Of a DNA stretch of 64,000 nucleotides, positions 37,610 to 48,065 are shown piece after piece. Source of the stretch: an uncultured Planctomycetota bacterium (GTDB lineage Bacteria; Planctomycetota; Planctomycetia; Gemmatales; HRBIN36). The position numbers were made by a program, and so were the translations under genes. Below the pieces are notes generated by a model. The model ran no database searches, was not told the DNA's origin, and saw nothing but the letters and a program-made list of their open reading frames with translations. Each line of letters begins with the position of its first letter. Position 1 is the stretch's first letter. Location of the stretch: NCBI GenBank assembly GCA_937944855.1, contig CALFAY010000010.1:124001-188000 (forward strand). Direction: 5' to 3'.

Positions 37610-40312
37610 TTGAGCAAAGACAAGGTTCGGGTGTACGAACTGGCGCGGACGCTCAACATCAAAAGCAAAGACCTCTTGGATCTTTGCCGCCAGGCGGACA
37701 TTCCCGTGCAGAACCAGTTGAGCTGCCTCGATGCGGAGCAGCAGGAGAAGCTCGAAAAACTGTTGCATCGCAAGTCGGCACCGACCGCGTCCTCACTTCG
37801 TGAACCGGCCACGGCAAGTACTGCCGCTCCGGCTGCCAAGGTTGCTGCTGCTGTTCCCCCTGCGCCTGCTACACCGACAACGGCCGCAACCGTTGCTTCG
37901 CCTCCAGTGACCCCTTCCCGACCCATTCCGACGCTACCGACCAGGCCGATCCGGGATCTTAATCAGCTTCGGCGTGAAGCTCCGCCTGCTTCCGGGGGTT
38001 CCTCCGCTCCCGCTGCCGCCGAGACGGAGCAGCGTCGCCGCCAGGAACGGACGCCTCGCTTGATGCGTCCCACCGTAGTGACGCAACCGACCGGTCTCGC
38101 TCCGCCTCCCAAGCCCAAGCCTTCTCTGCCGAGCAAGCAAGAGAAGGGGACCGAAGGTCCGACGCTCAAGCCGGCCGCCAAACTGACGCCGGAACAACTG
38201 GCCCGCATCACGCAGGGCCAACTTAAGCCGACTGAAATCACCCGGGTACTGACCACCAAAGCCCCTCCGCCGCCGTCCAAGGGCGAGGACCTGATCGTTC
38301 CGCCCTTGGCGGACGAAGAGGAAGAAGAAAGACCGGGCGACCGCCGCCGCCGACCCGGAGCCGTCACCGGTCGGGATGAACGACACAAGCGGCGGACGGA
38401 GCAGGCAAAACGACGTCGGGAGCAGGACGAGGAGTTGAATCTGCTCACGGCCCTGGAAGACGACGACAGTCCAGCCGCTCGGCTGCGGCGCCAACGGCAG
38501 AAGCAGGCTCAGCGGCAGATCGGCACTCAGCCACGCAAAGGGAGAATTCCTGTGGAACTGCCGATCACCGTCCGCACTCTCTCCGAAGCGATGGGCATCC
38601 GCGCTCCCGACCTCATTCGCAAGCTCATGGAGCACGGCCGGATGGCCAACATCAATGCCGAGCTTTCCGCGGAGGAAGCCCAGCTTCTGGCCCTCGACTT
38701 CGGCTGCGAACTGGAAGTGAAGAAGCCGCTCGACCCTGAAGAGCAGCTTCTGGAACAGCTTAAGATCGAAGACAAGCCGGAAGACTTGGTGCCTCGCGCT
38801 CCCATTGTGACGGTCATGGGACATGTGGACCACGGCAAGACCAGCCTGCTCGACCGCATCCGCGAAAGCGACGTGGTGTCCACGGAGGCCGGCGGCATCA
38901 CCCAGCACTTGCGGGCGTGGCGCGTCGAGCATTCCGGGCGTCCGATCACGTTCCTGGACACGCCCGGCCACGAGGCATTCACCGAAATGCGGGCCCGCGG
39001 CGCCCAGGTCACGGACATCGTCGTCCTGGTGGTGGCTGCGGATGACGGGGTCATGCCGCAGACCGAAGAGGCCATCAGCCATGCCCGCGCCGCCGACGTG
39101 CCCATCATCGTCGCCATCAACAAAGTCGATCTGCCCAACGCCAATCTGAACAAGACCCGACAGCAGCTTTACTCGCTGGGACTGGTCCCGGACACCATGG
39201 GCGGCGACACGCCCTTCGTCGAGACCGTCGCCACTCCCGGACGGGCCAGGGGCATCCACGAGCTGCTCGACATGATCTCGCTAGTGGCCGAACTGAAGGA
39301 ACTCAAGGCCAATCCCAATCGCCCGGCCGTCGGCACCTGTCTGGAAGCCAAGCTGACGGAAAGCGAAGGCGTGGTCGCCGCGATGCTGGTGCAAAATGGC
39401 ACGTTGCATCGCGGCGACGTGGTGCTGTGCGGTGCTTCCTACGGCCGGGTCCGGGCCATGTACGACGACCACGGCCGCCTGATCGACTCCGCCGGTCCCA
39501 GCGTCCCGGTCCGCATCACCGGACTGGATGAACCGCCCGACGCCGGGGACAAGTTCCAGGTCGTGCCCGACCTGAGCATGGCCCGGGAAGTGGCGGAACG
39601 GCGGCGCGAACGCAAGCGGTTCGTGCAGGATTTCAAACCGGCCACCTTCCGCCTCGAAGACCTGGGCAAGAAGAAGGTCGCGGAACTGAAGATCATTCTC
39701 AAAGCGGACGTACGCGGCTCCATCGAGGCGATCAAGAAGGAGATGGAGAAGCTGACGCATGAGGAAGTACGGGTCAAGCTGTTGCACGCCGGCATCGGGG
39801 CGATCACCGAAGGCGACGTCCAGCTGGCTCTGGCCTCGCCGGAAGACACGCTGATCGTCGGCTTCAACGTGGTGCCCGACGAACGCGCCCGCGCCTTGGC
39901 CGAAGAGAAAGGCATCCAGATCCGCCACTACGACATCATTTACAACCTGACCGACGACCTCAAGGCCGCGCTGCAAGGCAAGCTCAAGCCGCGTGAGGAG
40001 ATCGTGCCGCTGGGTCGCGCCGTGGTCCGCCAGACCTACAAGATCAGCCGGGTCGGCACGGTTGCCGGCTGCCATGTGACCCAGGGCCTCATCGAACGCA
40101 ATGCCCGTATCCGGGTCATCCGCGACGGCGTGGTCGTCTATCCGCCTCCCGACCGCGTCGCCACCCTGGAATCGCTCAAGCGCTTCAAGGACGACGTCCG
40201 CGAAGTCCGCGAAGGCTACGACTGCGGCATCAAGATCGCCAATTACGACGACGTCAAGGAAGGAGACGTCATCGAGGCCTACCGGGTCATCGAGATCCAG
40301 CGAACGTTGTGA
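37610..40312 (+). CDS. infB: Translation initiation factor IF-2 (TTG start)
   Basis: [56 protein letters not shown]. Confidence 0.97.
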   Translation: MSKDKVRVYELARTLNIKSKDLLDLCRQADIPVQNQLSCLDAEQQEKLEKLLHRKSAPTASSLREPATASTAAPAAKVAAAVPPAPATPTTAATVASPPVTPSRPIPTLPTRPIRDLNQLRREAPPASGGSSAPAAAETEQRRRQERTPRLMRPTVVTQPTGLAPPPKPKPSLPSKQEKGTEGPTLKPAAKLTPEQLARITQGQLKPTEITRVLTTKAPPPPSKGEDLIVPPLADEEEEERPGDRRRRPGAVTGRDERHKRRTEQAKRRREQDEELNLLTALEDDDSPAARLRRQRQKQAQRQIGTQPRKGRIPVELPITVRTLSEAMGIRAPDLIRKLMEHGRMANINAELSAEEAQLLALDFGCELEVKKPLDPEEQLLEQLKIEDKPEDLVPRAPIVTVMGHVDHGKTSLLDRIRESDVVSTEAGGITQHLRAWRVEHSGRPITFLDTPGHEAFTEMRARGAQVTDIVVLVVAADDGVMPQTEEAISHARAADVPIIVAINKVDLPNANLNKTRQQLYSLGLVPDTMGGDTPFVETVATPGRARGIHELLDMISLVAELKELKANPNRPAVGTCLEAKLTESEGVVAAMLVQNGTLHRGDVVLCGASYGRVRAMYDDHGRLIDSAGPSVPVRITGLDEPPDAGDKFQVVPDLSMAREVAERRRERKRFVQDFKPATFRLEDLGKKKVAELKIILKADVRGSIEAIKKEMEKLTHEEVRVKLLHAGIGAITEGDVQLALASPEDTLIVGFNVVPDERARALAEEKGIQIRHYDIIYNLTDDLKAALQGKLKPREEIVPLGRAVVRQTYKISRVGTVAGCHVTQGLIERNARIRVIRDGVVVYPPPDRVATLESLKRFKDDVREVREGYDCGIKIANYDDVKEGDVIEAYRVIEIQRTL

Positions 40313-40406
40313 AGAGGGCCGGCAGGGGTGGAAGTCAGGGCGGCGACGCGAGGCCGCCGGCTTCGGGAACAGGGGAAGCCTAACGGCAAGTTCGGCGAAA
40401 CAGCTT

Positions 40407-40685
40407 ATGCTCATCGGTTCGTTACGGGTGCGTCTGGTGCTTCGGGAAGCACGGACGCTCAAGGACAAACGCCAGGTGGTCAGCAGCATCAAGGACAAGC
40501 TGCGGAACCACTTCAACCTGTCGGTGGCCGAAGTCGATGAGCAGGACAACCGCCAGATCGCGGTGCTGGGGATGGCAATGGTATCCAACGAAACCCAGCA
40601 TTTACGCAAGGCCCTTGCCCAGGTAGTCGAGGCCCTGCGATGCCACCCGGTTGCCGAACTTGTAGATTACGAGATCGAAACCTGA
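40407..40685 (+). CDS. DUF503-family (YlxP-like) protein
   Basis: MLIGSLRVRLVLREARTLKDKRQVVSSIKDKLRNHFNLSVAEV; located between infB and rbfA. Confidence 0.9.
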   Translation: MLIGSLRVRLVLREARTLKDKRQVVSSIKDKLRNHFNLSVAEVDEQDNRQIAVLGMAMVSNETQHLRKALAQVVEALRCHPVAELVDYEIET

Positions 40686-40745
40686 TCCGCAGCCGTCCTT
40701 GGGGTGGTCTTCCGAGGACGCTGCGGAGTCCCGATTGAACTCGCG

Positions 40746-41171
40746 ATGAAACCTTATCGACTGGCTCGCATAGCTGAAGCGATCCGCGAAGTGGCCAGCG
40801 AGACTATCCTGTTTAAACTGAACGATCCGCGGGTCAAGAACGTGACCGTCACGCGAGCGGAAATCTCGCCGGACCTGCAACACGCCAAGGTCTATGTGTC
40901 CATCATGGGCAGCCCGAAAGAGCAGAACCTAGTCTTGCACGGTCTGAAGCAGGCGACCGGCTTCGTCCAGCGGAAGATCGGCGAACGCCTGCAAATCCGT
41001 TACACCCCCACGGTCCAGTTTGTGATTGACAAGGGAGTCAAGAACAGTCTGGAAGTGACACGCCTGCTCAACGAGGCACGAGCCGCCGGTTCGTCTGCGG
41101 AGACTTCGGAAGGGGAGGAGGCCTCGGCGGACATCCCCAGCCCGACGGGGGAGGATGCAGGCGAGGGCTGA
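40746..41171 (+). CDS. rbfA: 30S ribosome-binding factor
   Basis: YRLARIAEAIREVASETILFKLNDPRVKNVTVTRAEISPDLQHAKVYVSIMG. Confidence 0.92.
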   Translation: MKPYRLARIAEAIREVASETILFKLNDPRVKNVTVTRAEISPDLQHAKVYVSIMGSPKEQNLVLHGLKQATGFVQRKIGERLQIRYTPTVQFVIDKGVKNSLEVTRLLNEARAAGSSAETSEGEEASADIPSPTGEDAGEG

Positions 41172-41219
41172 GCGACGGCTCTCGCCGGGATTCATGGCGC
41201 ATACTTAAGGAAGAGTCCT

Positions 41220-41930
41220 ATGGCCAACGGCACGCACAAAACCCGAATCCTGAATCGCCTGCTCACTGCCGTCAAGCACAACGGGCACCCCGACGGAACA
41301 AGCCGCCTCGTGCTCGAACAGGTGATTTTCGGCATCCTGCGCGACGGCACGACCACGGCCCAGGCGGAACGGGCCTTCCATGCCCTGCAGACCAGCTTCT
41401 TCGACTGGAACGAGATCCGTGTCAGCATGGTCCGCGAAGTGGCCGACGTGCTCGCCGATCTGCCCGATCCCGAAGACCGCGCCGCCCGCATCATCAGCTT
41501 TTTGCAGGACGTGTTTGAAACAACGTACTCCTTCGATCTCGAATCGCTGCACAAAAAGGGCCTGAAGATGGCCGAGAAACAATTGCAGCGGTTCCAGGGC
41601 ATCACCCCCTTCGCCCTGGCCTACGCCATGCAGACCAGTCTCGGCGGTCACGCCCTGCCGGTGGACCGGCCGATGGCCCGCGTGTTGCGGCGGCTGGAAC
41701 TGATCAACGGCGAGTACGACGAATCCGCCCGCACCAGTCTGGAACACCTGGTCCCCAAGGCCAAGGGCGTTCAGTTCTGCGTGGCCCTCAGCGCCATCGC
41801 TCACGATTACTGCCACGAAAACGATCCAAGGTGTCCGGCCTGCCCGGTGCGGGAAGCCTGTCCGACCGCCAAGGCCAACAATCTCGCCGCCAAGGCCCGC
41901 AACCCAGCTTCCAAAGCAAAAAGCCGATGA
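41220..41930 (+). CDS. Endonuclease III-like HhH-GPD/4Fe-4S protein (divergent)
   Basis: QRFQGITPFALAYAMQTSLGGHALPVDRPMARVLRRL; C-x6-C-x2-C-x5-C cluster motif CHENDPRCPACPVREAC. Confidence 0.75.
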   Translation: MANGTHKTRILNRLLTAVKHNGHPDGTSRLVLEQVIFGILRDGTTTAQAERAFHALQTSFFDWNEIRVSMVREVADVLADLPDPEDRAARIISFLQDVFETTYSFDLESLHKKGLKMAEKQLQRFQGITPFALAYAMQTSLGGHALPVDRPMARVLRRLELINGEYDESARTSLEHLVPKAKGVQFCVALSAIAHDYCHENDPRCPACPVREACPTAKANNLAAKARNPASKAKSR

Positions 41931-41970
41931 GCCGGCTGCTTCATCCGCCTCATCGGCCTGTTGGTTTTCT
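41923..41970. terminator. Hairpin terminator between convergent genes
   Basis: GCCGATGAG (41923-41931) / CTCATCGGC (41949-41957), then TGTTGGTTTTC. Confidence 0.55.
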
Positions 41971-41991
41971 TGCGGTTCCCTTGATAACCGA

Positions 41992-43773
41992 TCAGGGCTT
42001 CTGAGCGTCGCCGCCTTCCGCCGGTTTCTCGCCGGCCGGAGCAGCGGTCGTGGCTGGAGCACGCTTTTCCCGCGGCAACAGGTCATCCAGGTTGGCGATC
42101 CGCACCGCCATGATGGCCATCACCTGCGCGCCTTGGATCAGATCGCCTTCCCGAGCCTTGTCCAGGGTGTCGCTCTGCGAATGGTGCGTCAGCCGATACT
42201 CGACGGGGTCTTGGCGGAACATGAAGCCGGGAACCCCTGCACTCTCGAACGAGAGATGATCCGAGCCTCCCATCGAACGGGTCGAGATTTCCGTCACGCC
42301 GAGTTCCTTCAGCGAAACCAGTTCCCGCTCCATGATCGGTTTGAGCACTTCCCGGCCCTGGAGGAAGATGGCGGTGACGCGGCCCGTGCCGGTGTCGTGG
42401 TTCAAGGCGGCTGAGGTTTTCGGGAGTTCGTCCTTGTGCAGATTGCAATAGGCCCGGGAGCCGTGCAAGCCCTGTTCCTCGCCGCTGTACAGCACGAAGC
42501 GGATCGTCCGTTTGGGCTTGATGCCGGCTTTCATCAAGATGCGGGCACTCTCCAACACGACACAGGAGCCCGTGCCGTTGTCCGTCGCGCCTTGGCCGAG
42601 GTCCCAGGAGTCGAGATGGGCGCCGACGATCACGAACTCATCCGGTTTCTCGCAGCCCGGAATCTCTCCCACGGTATTATACACCGGAATGGGTCCGGGA
42701 TGGAACTTGTTGTGGACCTCCAGTTCCAGGCGCGTCACGGCCGGTTCCGGGCGGGTCGCTAAACGGTACAGCAGGGCGTAATGCTCGTGAGCGACGAACA
42801 GCGTTGGCAGGGGGTCGGCCGAGGAAGCCCGATCTCGCCCTCCCCAGCTGCCGGTCATGCTCAGCAGTCCGTGAGGTTTGCCCGCATCCTGAAGCAAAGC
42901 AGCCACGCCTTCCTTGCGCAGGAACTCAGCCATTTCCCGACGAAACCGCAGCGCTTCGGCAGCCCCCCGGGTATCGAAAGGCCGTGGTTGCCCGGCGGGC
43001 GGCGGATTGGGATTGGCCCGTTCCGACGGCTGGCCCGGGTCGCGCGGCGGATTGGGATTGGCGGGACGATCCGGCTGGCTACGCTCCTCGGCCTGCCCCG
43101 GCTGAGCCGGTCGCCGGTTCCGCTCCGGAGGTGCGTCCGGGTTTTCCGAACGGTTCGGTGCGGGAGCCGGGCGTTCGCCGGGCACGACAAAGCTCAGGTC
43201 GGTGATCGGTCGGACGTTCGCCGGTGGTCCCCGCAGCACGATGGCGTTCTTGAGCTTGCCCTCGTACTTTTTCAGTTCTTCCGGGTTGCGGGCGTTGACG
43301 ACCACGACATCGCCGACGATCCGGCCATTGGTCCCGGGGGTCCAGCCCATCGCGGCGACGGTGAGCACTCTCCCGTTGTCCGGCTCGACGATGCGGGCAT
43401 AAGCTGTGCCGCGCTCCCAGGCCATCGGCAGCTCCCACGGTTCCAGACGGACGTTGGACAAACCGTAGCTGCGCATCTTCTCCGCCGCCCAGTCGTTAGC
43501 CCGCTTCAGGTTGGCTGAGCCGGTCAGACGCGGACCGATGACGTCGCACAGGTAGGTCAGATTGGCCATGATCTCGGAGCCGTTCCTGGCCTCCTCGATG
43601 ATCTTGCGATCAATGGCCAGGGCAGCGGCTTCCGCCGAGCCTTGCGGATCGGCAGGCAGCGGCGGCACGGCCAGCAGGCACAACGCCGTCGCAACTGCGA
43701 AAGCGTACATCGGCAGACGAATGGAGTCCGAAGCTAACCCTCGGACGTGCGTCGGGTTCTCTCGGCGAGTCAT
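41992..43773 (-). CDS. Secreted M28-family zinc metallopeptidase with PA-like region and Pro-rich insert
   Basis: VIVGAHLDSWDLGQGATDNGTGSCVVLESARIL; VLYSGEEQGLHGSRAY; Pro/Asn-rich linker NPNPPRDPGQPSERANPNPPP. Confidence 0.88.
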   Translation of the reverse strand: MTRRENPTHVRGLASDSIRLPMYAFAVATALCLLAVPPLPADPQGSAEAAALAIDRKIIEEARNGSEIMANLTYLCDVIGPRLTGSANLKRANDWAAEKMRSYGLSNVRLEPWELPMAWERGTAYARIVEPDNGRVLTVAAMGWTPGTNGRIVGDVVVVNARNPEELKKYEGKLKNAIVLRGPPANVRPITDLSFVVPGERPAPAPNRSENPDAPPERNRRPAQPGQAEERSQPDRPANPNPPRDPGQPSERANPNPPPAGQPRPFDTRGAAEALRFRREMAEFLRKEGVAALLQDAGKPHGLLSMTGSWGGRDRASSADPLPTLFVAHEHYALLYRLATRPEPAVTRLELEVHNKFHPGPIPVYNTVGEIPGCEKPDEFVIVGAHLDSWDLGQGATDNGTGSCVVLESARILMKAGIKPKRTIRFVLYSGEEQGLHGSRAYCNLHKDELPKTSAALNHDTGTGRVTAIFLQGREVLKPIMERELVSLKELGVTEISTRSMGGSDHLSFESAGVPGFMFRQDPVEYRLTHHSQSDTLDKAREGDLIQGAQVMAIMAVRIANLDDLLPREKRAPATTAAPAGEKPAEGGDAQKP

Positions 43774-43899
43774 CGTTGGCGTTCCCCCCAGCGACCAGCG
43801 AGATTCCAGAAGATAACATCCGGGCGAAGCTCGTTTCATCATCCCGTCACGATTCCGCCCCATCAAGCAAAATTGGCATCGCTGCGGGGCTTTTTGCTG

Positions 43900-44364
43900 T
43901 CAGAATTTGCGGAGCGGGTAGATTTCCAGGACGCCGTAGCTGGTCGGCTCGAAGCCAAGGGCCAGATAGGTGTTAATCGCTGGCAGATTGTTGACCTCGT
44001 AGTACAACCGCAAGCCGATGACGTCGCCGCGGGATCGTGCCTCTTCTTCGATGTGGCGATACAGCCGCCGAAACACGCCCTGCCGCCGGGCCGACGGCAC
44101 GACGTAAACGCTCTGGATCCACCAGAACCAGCCATTTCGCCAGTCGCTCCATTCGTAGGTGATCATGGTCTGGCCGACGACGCCGTGACCGCTCTCCGCC
44201 AGGTAGTACACCCCCTTGGCCGGGTCTTGCAGGACGGCGGCGACGCCGGTTTCGACGGTGCTGCGATCCAGCCGCTTGCCTTCGGATTCCTCAGCTAACG
44301 CGAGGTTATAGGCGACGATGACGGCACGGTCGTCCGCCGTGGCTCGGCGAATTGCAAGGTGCAT
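43900..44364 (-). CDS. GNAT-family N-acetyltransferase
   Basis: WWIQSVYVVPSARRQGVFRRLYRHIEEEARSRGDVIGLRLYYEVNNLPAINTYLALGFEPTSYGVLE. Confidence 0.88.
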   Translation of the reverse strand: MHLAIRRATADDRAVIVAYNLALAEESEGKRLDRSTVETGVAAVLQDPAKGVYYLAESGHGVVGQTMITYEWSDWRNGWFWWIQSVYVVPSARRQGVFRRLYRHIEEEARSRGDVIGLRLYYEVNNLPAINTYLALGFEPTSYGVLEIYPLRKF

Positions 44365-44445
44365 AGTTGTCGCAAATCTCCCCACGGAATAGTAAGCTCA
44401 TGGGCAGGCTGACCAGCGTACCCCAGGCCCGCCTCGAACCTCCGC

Positions 44446-44973
44446 ATGAGTGTAGCAATGGACTTGGCCAGTTTCATCCGCGACATTCCCGACTTCCCCA
44501 AGCCCGGCATCCTCTTCAAGGACATCACGCCGCTCTTGGCCCATCCGCCAGCGTTCCGCGAAAGCATCCATCGCCTCTGCGACCACTTCCGGGATCGGCC
44601 CGTGGATGCCGTTGCCGCCGCCGAGGCCCGGGGCTTCCTCTTCGCCGCTCCCATGGCTTATTTGCTCGAACGGCCCTTGATCCCGCTGCGCAAACCGGGC
44701 AAGCTGCCCTACCGCACGTTCAACTACGCTTACGAACTGGAGTATGGTCAGGCCGAGTTGCAGGTCCACATCGACAGCATCAAGCCCCACGCCCACATCC
44801 TCCTGGTGGACGACGTGCTGGCAACGGGAGGAACCATGCACGCCGGCTGTCGGCTGGTCGAAAAGGCCGGCGGAAAGGTGCTCGCCTGCGCCTTTCTCCT
44901 GGAACTGGGGTTCCTCCAGGGCCGCGAACGGCTCCGCGATTACGAGGTGTTCAGTCTGATCCGCTACGATTGA
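44446..44973 (+). CDS. apt: Adenine phosphoribosyltransferase
   Basis: IRDIPDFPKPGILFKDITPLLAHPPAF; HILLVDDVLATGGTMHAGCRLVEKAGG. Confidence 0.95.
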   Translation: MSVAMDLASFIRDIPDFPKPGILFKDITPLLAHPPAFRESIHRLCDHFRDRPVDAVAAAEARGFLFAAPMAYLLERPLIPLRKPGKLPYRTFNYAYELEYGQAELQVHIDSIKPHAHILLVDDVLATGGTMHAGCRLVEKAGGKVLACAFLLELGFLQGRERLRDYEVFSLIRYD

Positions 44974-45006
44974 CAATTCCTTGTCAATATCCAGATCCGC
45001 CAACTG

Positions 45007-45960
45007 TCATTTGCCGAAGGACTGCATCAGGATGCCGTGATCGGTCGCTCCGAAGCGGTGGCGTCGGCCCGTTGACAGGTTGAAAAAGCTCACTGCCGCC
45101 GGACTGAACAGGTGCCGATCGATCTTGTAGAAGTCCCGATCGTAACGCTCGAAGATGGCCGCGAAGGGCGCGCCGTAGTCCGGGGACGAACGCGACGGAA
45201 TCTTGGGACCGATTCCCTGCAACAGCTCGTCCGAGGACCGGACCCACAGGACCACATGACCGCCGTAGAGGATGGCGTCGTTGGTCCGGCCGATGGCTTC
45301 GACCTCGTCGGCGGCGACAGGCGGCAGCGGAGCCGTGCCATAGCCGGTCACGACCTGGGACAGGTCGAAGCCCAGATCAGCCAGTTTGTGCAGGGCGGTT
45401 TCCACCGAACGAGCCACCACCTGCACCGTGCCTGCCTGACTGGAGGCCGGAGCTACCGCCAAGGTGATCTGCGAGGGGTCGACACCCAGCTTATCTGCCA
45501 GATAGGAGGAGACTTCTTCGTTCGGGAGCTTGCGCGCTTCCAGCACGCCGACAACGTGGTTGGCATGTTCCCGATAGCCGATGCGGTCGAAGAGTTCCTC
45601 TTTGCCGTAAGCGGCCCGCATCGGTCCCGATCCCATGGCGAAATACTTGCCGACGCTGATCTGCCAACCGGCGTACTGCGAAGCCATGCAGGCGGCCACG
45701 GGCCAATCGGTCTGCACTTGGACGTAGGGCCACTCGATGTCGTCGAGCTTGCCCGGCACCAGTCCGACTTCCGCCAGCCCCGCCGTGCACAGTCTTGCCA
45801 GACCGATGCCCGATTGCAGTCCGCCCTCGCTGGCCACGCCGCAGTCGAGGATTCGCGTCCCGTTGGTCAGGACCTTCACCCCGATCCGCAACGACTCGCT
45901 CAACGCCGCCAGATGGTCCGCGATCCGCTTGGCCTTCTCGTTCAGCCTGATGTCAGCCAT
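45007..45960 (-). CDS. mch: Methenyltetrahydromethanopterin cyclohydrolase
   Basis: LNEKAKRIADHLAALSESLRIGVKVLTNGTRILDCGVASEGGLQSGIGLARLCTAGLAEV; APLPPVAADEVEAIGRTNDAILYGGHVVLWV. Confidence 0.93.
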   Translation of the reverse strand: MADIRLNEKAKRIADHLAALSESLRIGVKVLTNGTRILDCGVASEGGLQSGIGLARLCTAGLAEVGLVPGKLDDIEWPYVQVQTDWPVAACMASQYAGWQISVGKYFAMGSGPMRAAYGKEELFDRIGYREHANHVVGVLEARKLPNEEVSSYLADKLGVDPSQITLAVAPASSQAGTVQVVARSVETALHKLADLGFDLSQVVTGYGTAPLPPVAADEVEAIGRTNDAILYGGHVVLWVRSSDELLQGIGPKIPSRSSPDYGAPFAAIFERYDRDFYKIDRHLFSPAAVSFFNLSTGRRHRFGATDHGILMQSFGK

Positions 45961-45963
45961 ATG

Positions 45964-47151
45964 TCATTCCGTCGGATTGTTGTGGGTCTTCGTGTTGTCC
46001 GGCCGATCCAGCATTTTCCTGCCCGCAAGCAGTTCGTCAAGCATCGCCGCTTTTTGCCGCAGTTTGGAATGGCACTCCGCTTCGCCATCGCCTCTGACAA
46101 ACAGGGTCACGATCGGCTGACCGGCTTCGATGAGCGTCCCCGGCAATGGAATGTCCGCGTACTCCGGCAGTTGGTCCACGGCAGGTGGATTCTCCAGATC
46201 GCTCTGCCACGGCCCGGATTCGGGACACCGCATCACTTTGTCCGCGAACAGAATCGCTTTGCCGATCATCCGGGCGTTGGTGTCTCCTTGGCTCAATCCG
46301 CAGGCGGCATACTCGAGAACCTCTACGGACGCCGTGTAGCGGGGATTGACTTCCGCGACGCGAATTCGGCCGTCGGAACTGCGGACGGCATCCACGCCGA
46401 AATAGCCGACCAGCCCGAAAGCGGCGAGCAATCGCTGGCCGATCTCGGTCAAGGCATCGCTTTCTTCCCGGTTCAAGGCCAGCGGACCGATGCTGCCGCA
46501 GTAGGCGAACGGCCGCGCGTGCAACCAGGCTTCGCCGACCAGTTGCCGCGTCGCTCCGAGCAGCCGACAGCCCTGTCCACCCTCGGCCAGGTACGCCGCG
46601 GAGATGCGTTCTCCCAGTTGAAACCGTTGATAGTACCAACCCCGTCCGGGCCGTGTCCCTGCCGTCACCGGATGGATGCCTCTGCCGCCGCAGCCCCGCA
46701 ACGGTTTAGCCAGCCAGGACCCGTCCCGCGGCACGTCGGCAAGGTTCACCGTCACGGGCAGGGCAAATTCCGCCAGCCCTCCGGCCAGCCGAAGCGGATT
46801 GCGGACGGCTCGGAGGATATCCGGTCCGTTGCCCCACAGCGGCCGAACTCGGCTGAGTTGGGCCACGATTCGTGGATGGTTCTCCAGACCGCCGGTGTAT
46901 TGCAGGACACCCTCGGGGGCCTCCTCTGCGATGATCCGTGGAATCTGCCTTGGATAATCCTTGGGTGGGACGACCCGCACCACACAGCGCAGACGCAGAT
47001 CGGCATCGCCGAACAGGTCCGCGCACCAGGGCCGCCAGCCCCGCCGCAGGGCCGAGAACGCCGCCGCCCGCACACTCGCCCCGACCAGGATGACGCTTTT
47101 ACCCGCTTTTACATCGGACGACACGGCCCTTGCGCTTGACATGCTGGGCAT
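45964..47151 (-). CDS. ATP-grasp-domain protein adjacent to mch
   Basis: WLAKPLRGCGGRGIHPV; GYFGVDAVRSSDGRIRVAEVNPRYTASVEVLEYAAC; 4-bp gap to mch. Confidence 0.8.
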   Translation of the reverse strand: MPSMSSARAVSSDVKAGKSVILVGASVRAAAFSALRRGWRPWCADLFGDADLRLRCVVRVVPPKDYPRQIPRIIAEEAPEGVLQYTGGLENHPRIVAQLSRVRPLWGNGPDILRAVRNPLRLAGGLAEFALPVTVNLADVPRDGSWLAKPLRGCGGRGIHPVTAGTRPGRGWYYQRFQLGERISAAYLAEGGQGCRLLGATRQLVGEAWLHARPFAYCGSIGPLALNREESDALTEIGQRLLAAFGLVGYFGVDAVRSSDGRIRVAEVNPRYTASVEVLEYAACGLSQGDTNARMIGKAILFADKVMRCPESGPWQSDLENPPAVDQLPEYADIPLPGTLIEAGQPIVTLFVRGDGEAECHSKLRQKAAMLDELLAGRKMLDRPDNTKTHNNPTE

Positions 47152-47202
47152 ATCCTGAACCGTTTAGGGGTCAGCTGCTCAGCCGCTGCCCCCAGGCTTC
47201 AG

Positions 47203-47601
47203 CTAACGCGGAAAACCTGTGTCCGATGTAGGAACCTCATAGCCCAGGCGGTCAGCTATGGCTCGGATCAGACAATCCCCCAGGTGCCGCCGTCTGCCAC
47301 TGGGTGGGATACGTTCGGCCAAATGGCGGGCGCGATTCCAATCTTCCTGCGGAATTCTCTGTCCGTCGATGCATCGAAACTCTGCCAGGAAGGCCCGGCC
47401 TGCTTGCATTTCCTCGCGGTTGCTGAATCCTGACAAAAACTCGATGGCAACCGGGGTGACGATGGCGTTGGTCCCGTAAAGGTCAATCAATTCCTTAGCC
47501 CATTGCTTTGGAAGAGGGATTCTGATTCGGGAAGACGCTTGCGCGTGACGCTGACGCCAGTATGCGAGGAGAATGCTGGAGTCCAGAATTCGCCGTCTCA
47601 T
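47203..47601 (-). CDS. PIN-domain (VapC-like) protein
   Basis: RRILDSSILLAYW; VTPVAIEFLSG; GDCLIRAIADRLGYEVPTSDTGF. Confidence 0.75.
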   Translation of the reverse strand: MRRRILDSSILLAYWRQRHAQASSRIRIPLPKQWAKELIDLYGTNAIVTPVAIEFLSGFSNREEMQAGRAFLAEFRCIDGQRIPQEDWNRARHLAERIPPSGRRRHLGDCLIRAIADRLGYEVPTSDTGFPR

Positions 47602-48065
47602 GACTCTTGGCCATCTGGAGTGACAACAGCTTCAAAGGGCCGCAATTGTTTGAGATATCTGGACCAATTGCTGGCAAGGTCCCGCAACACCTCTGCGATG
47701 CTGCGAGCTTGGAAGCGACGCACTGCCGAACAGCTAATGGTCCAACGAACACCTCGGGGACCGTGACTGAAGACTCGTCGCACAGGCCAGGAGTTGAAGT
47801 CGATCCCCGCTTGAAGTTGCTCCGCTAGTTGCAAAAGTTCCTGCCGGACCGCTTCACTCTGCTCCGACAACCATTGGCGGGCTGCTTCAGGATCCTTGGG
47901 CAAACGCTGCCCCTCCGCTCTCACATCCACAAACCATTCCAAAATCGGATCGGAGTCGCCATCGCCCGGGAAAAAACGGTGCAGGGCGGTGTGGTCGTCA
48001 ATGTCCAAGCCAGTACGGATTCCACCGTCTCGGCGTTTTTGCCGATAGAACACCAAGGTGGCCAT
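47598..48065 (-). CDS. Hypothetical protein, translationally overlapped partner of PIN-domain gene
   Basis: ORF from MATLVFYRQKRRDGGIRTGLDIDDH; 4-nt ATGA overlap with PIN gene. Confidence 0.6.
   Translation of the reverse strand: MATLVFYRQKRRDGGIRTGLDIDDHTALHRFFPGDGDSDPILEWFVDVRAEGQRLPKDPEAARQWLSEQSEAVRQELLQLAEQLQAGIDFNSWPVRRVFSHGPRGVRWTISCSAVRRFQARSIAEVLRDLASNWSRYLKQLRPFEAVVTPDGQES

Noticed and set aside
38000-38550. Low-complexity charged/Pro-rich region in infB
   Set aside because: Normal variable N-terminal linker of IF-2, not a repeat element.
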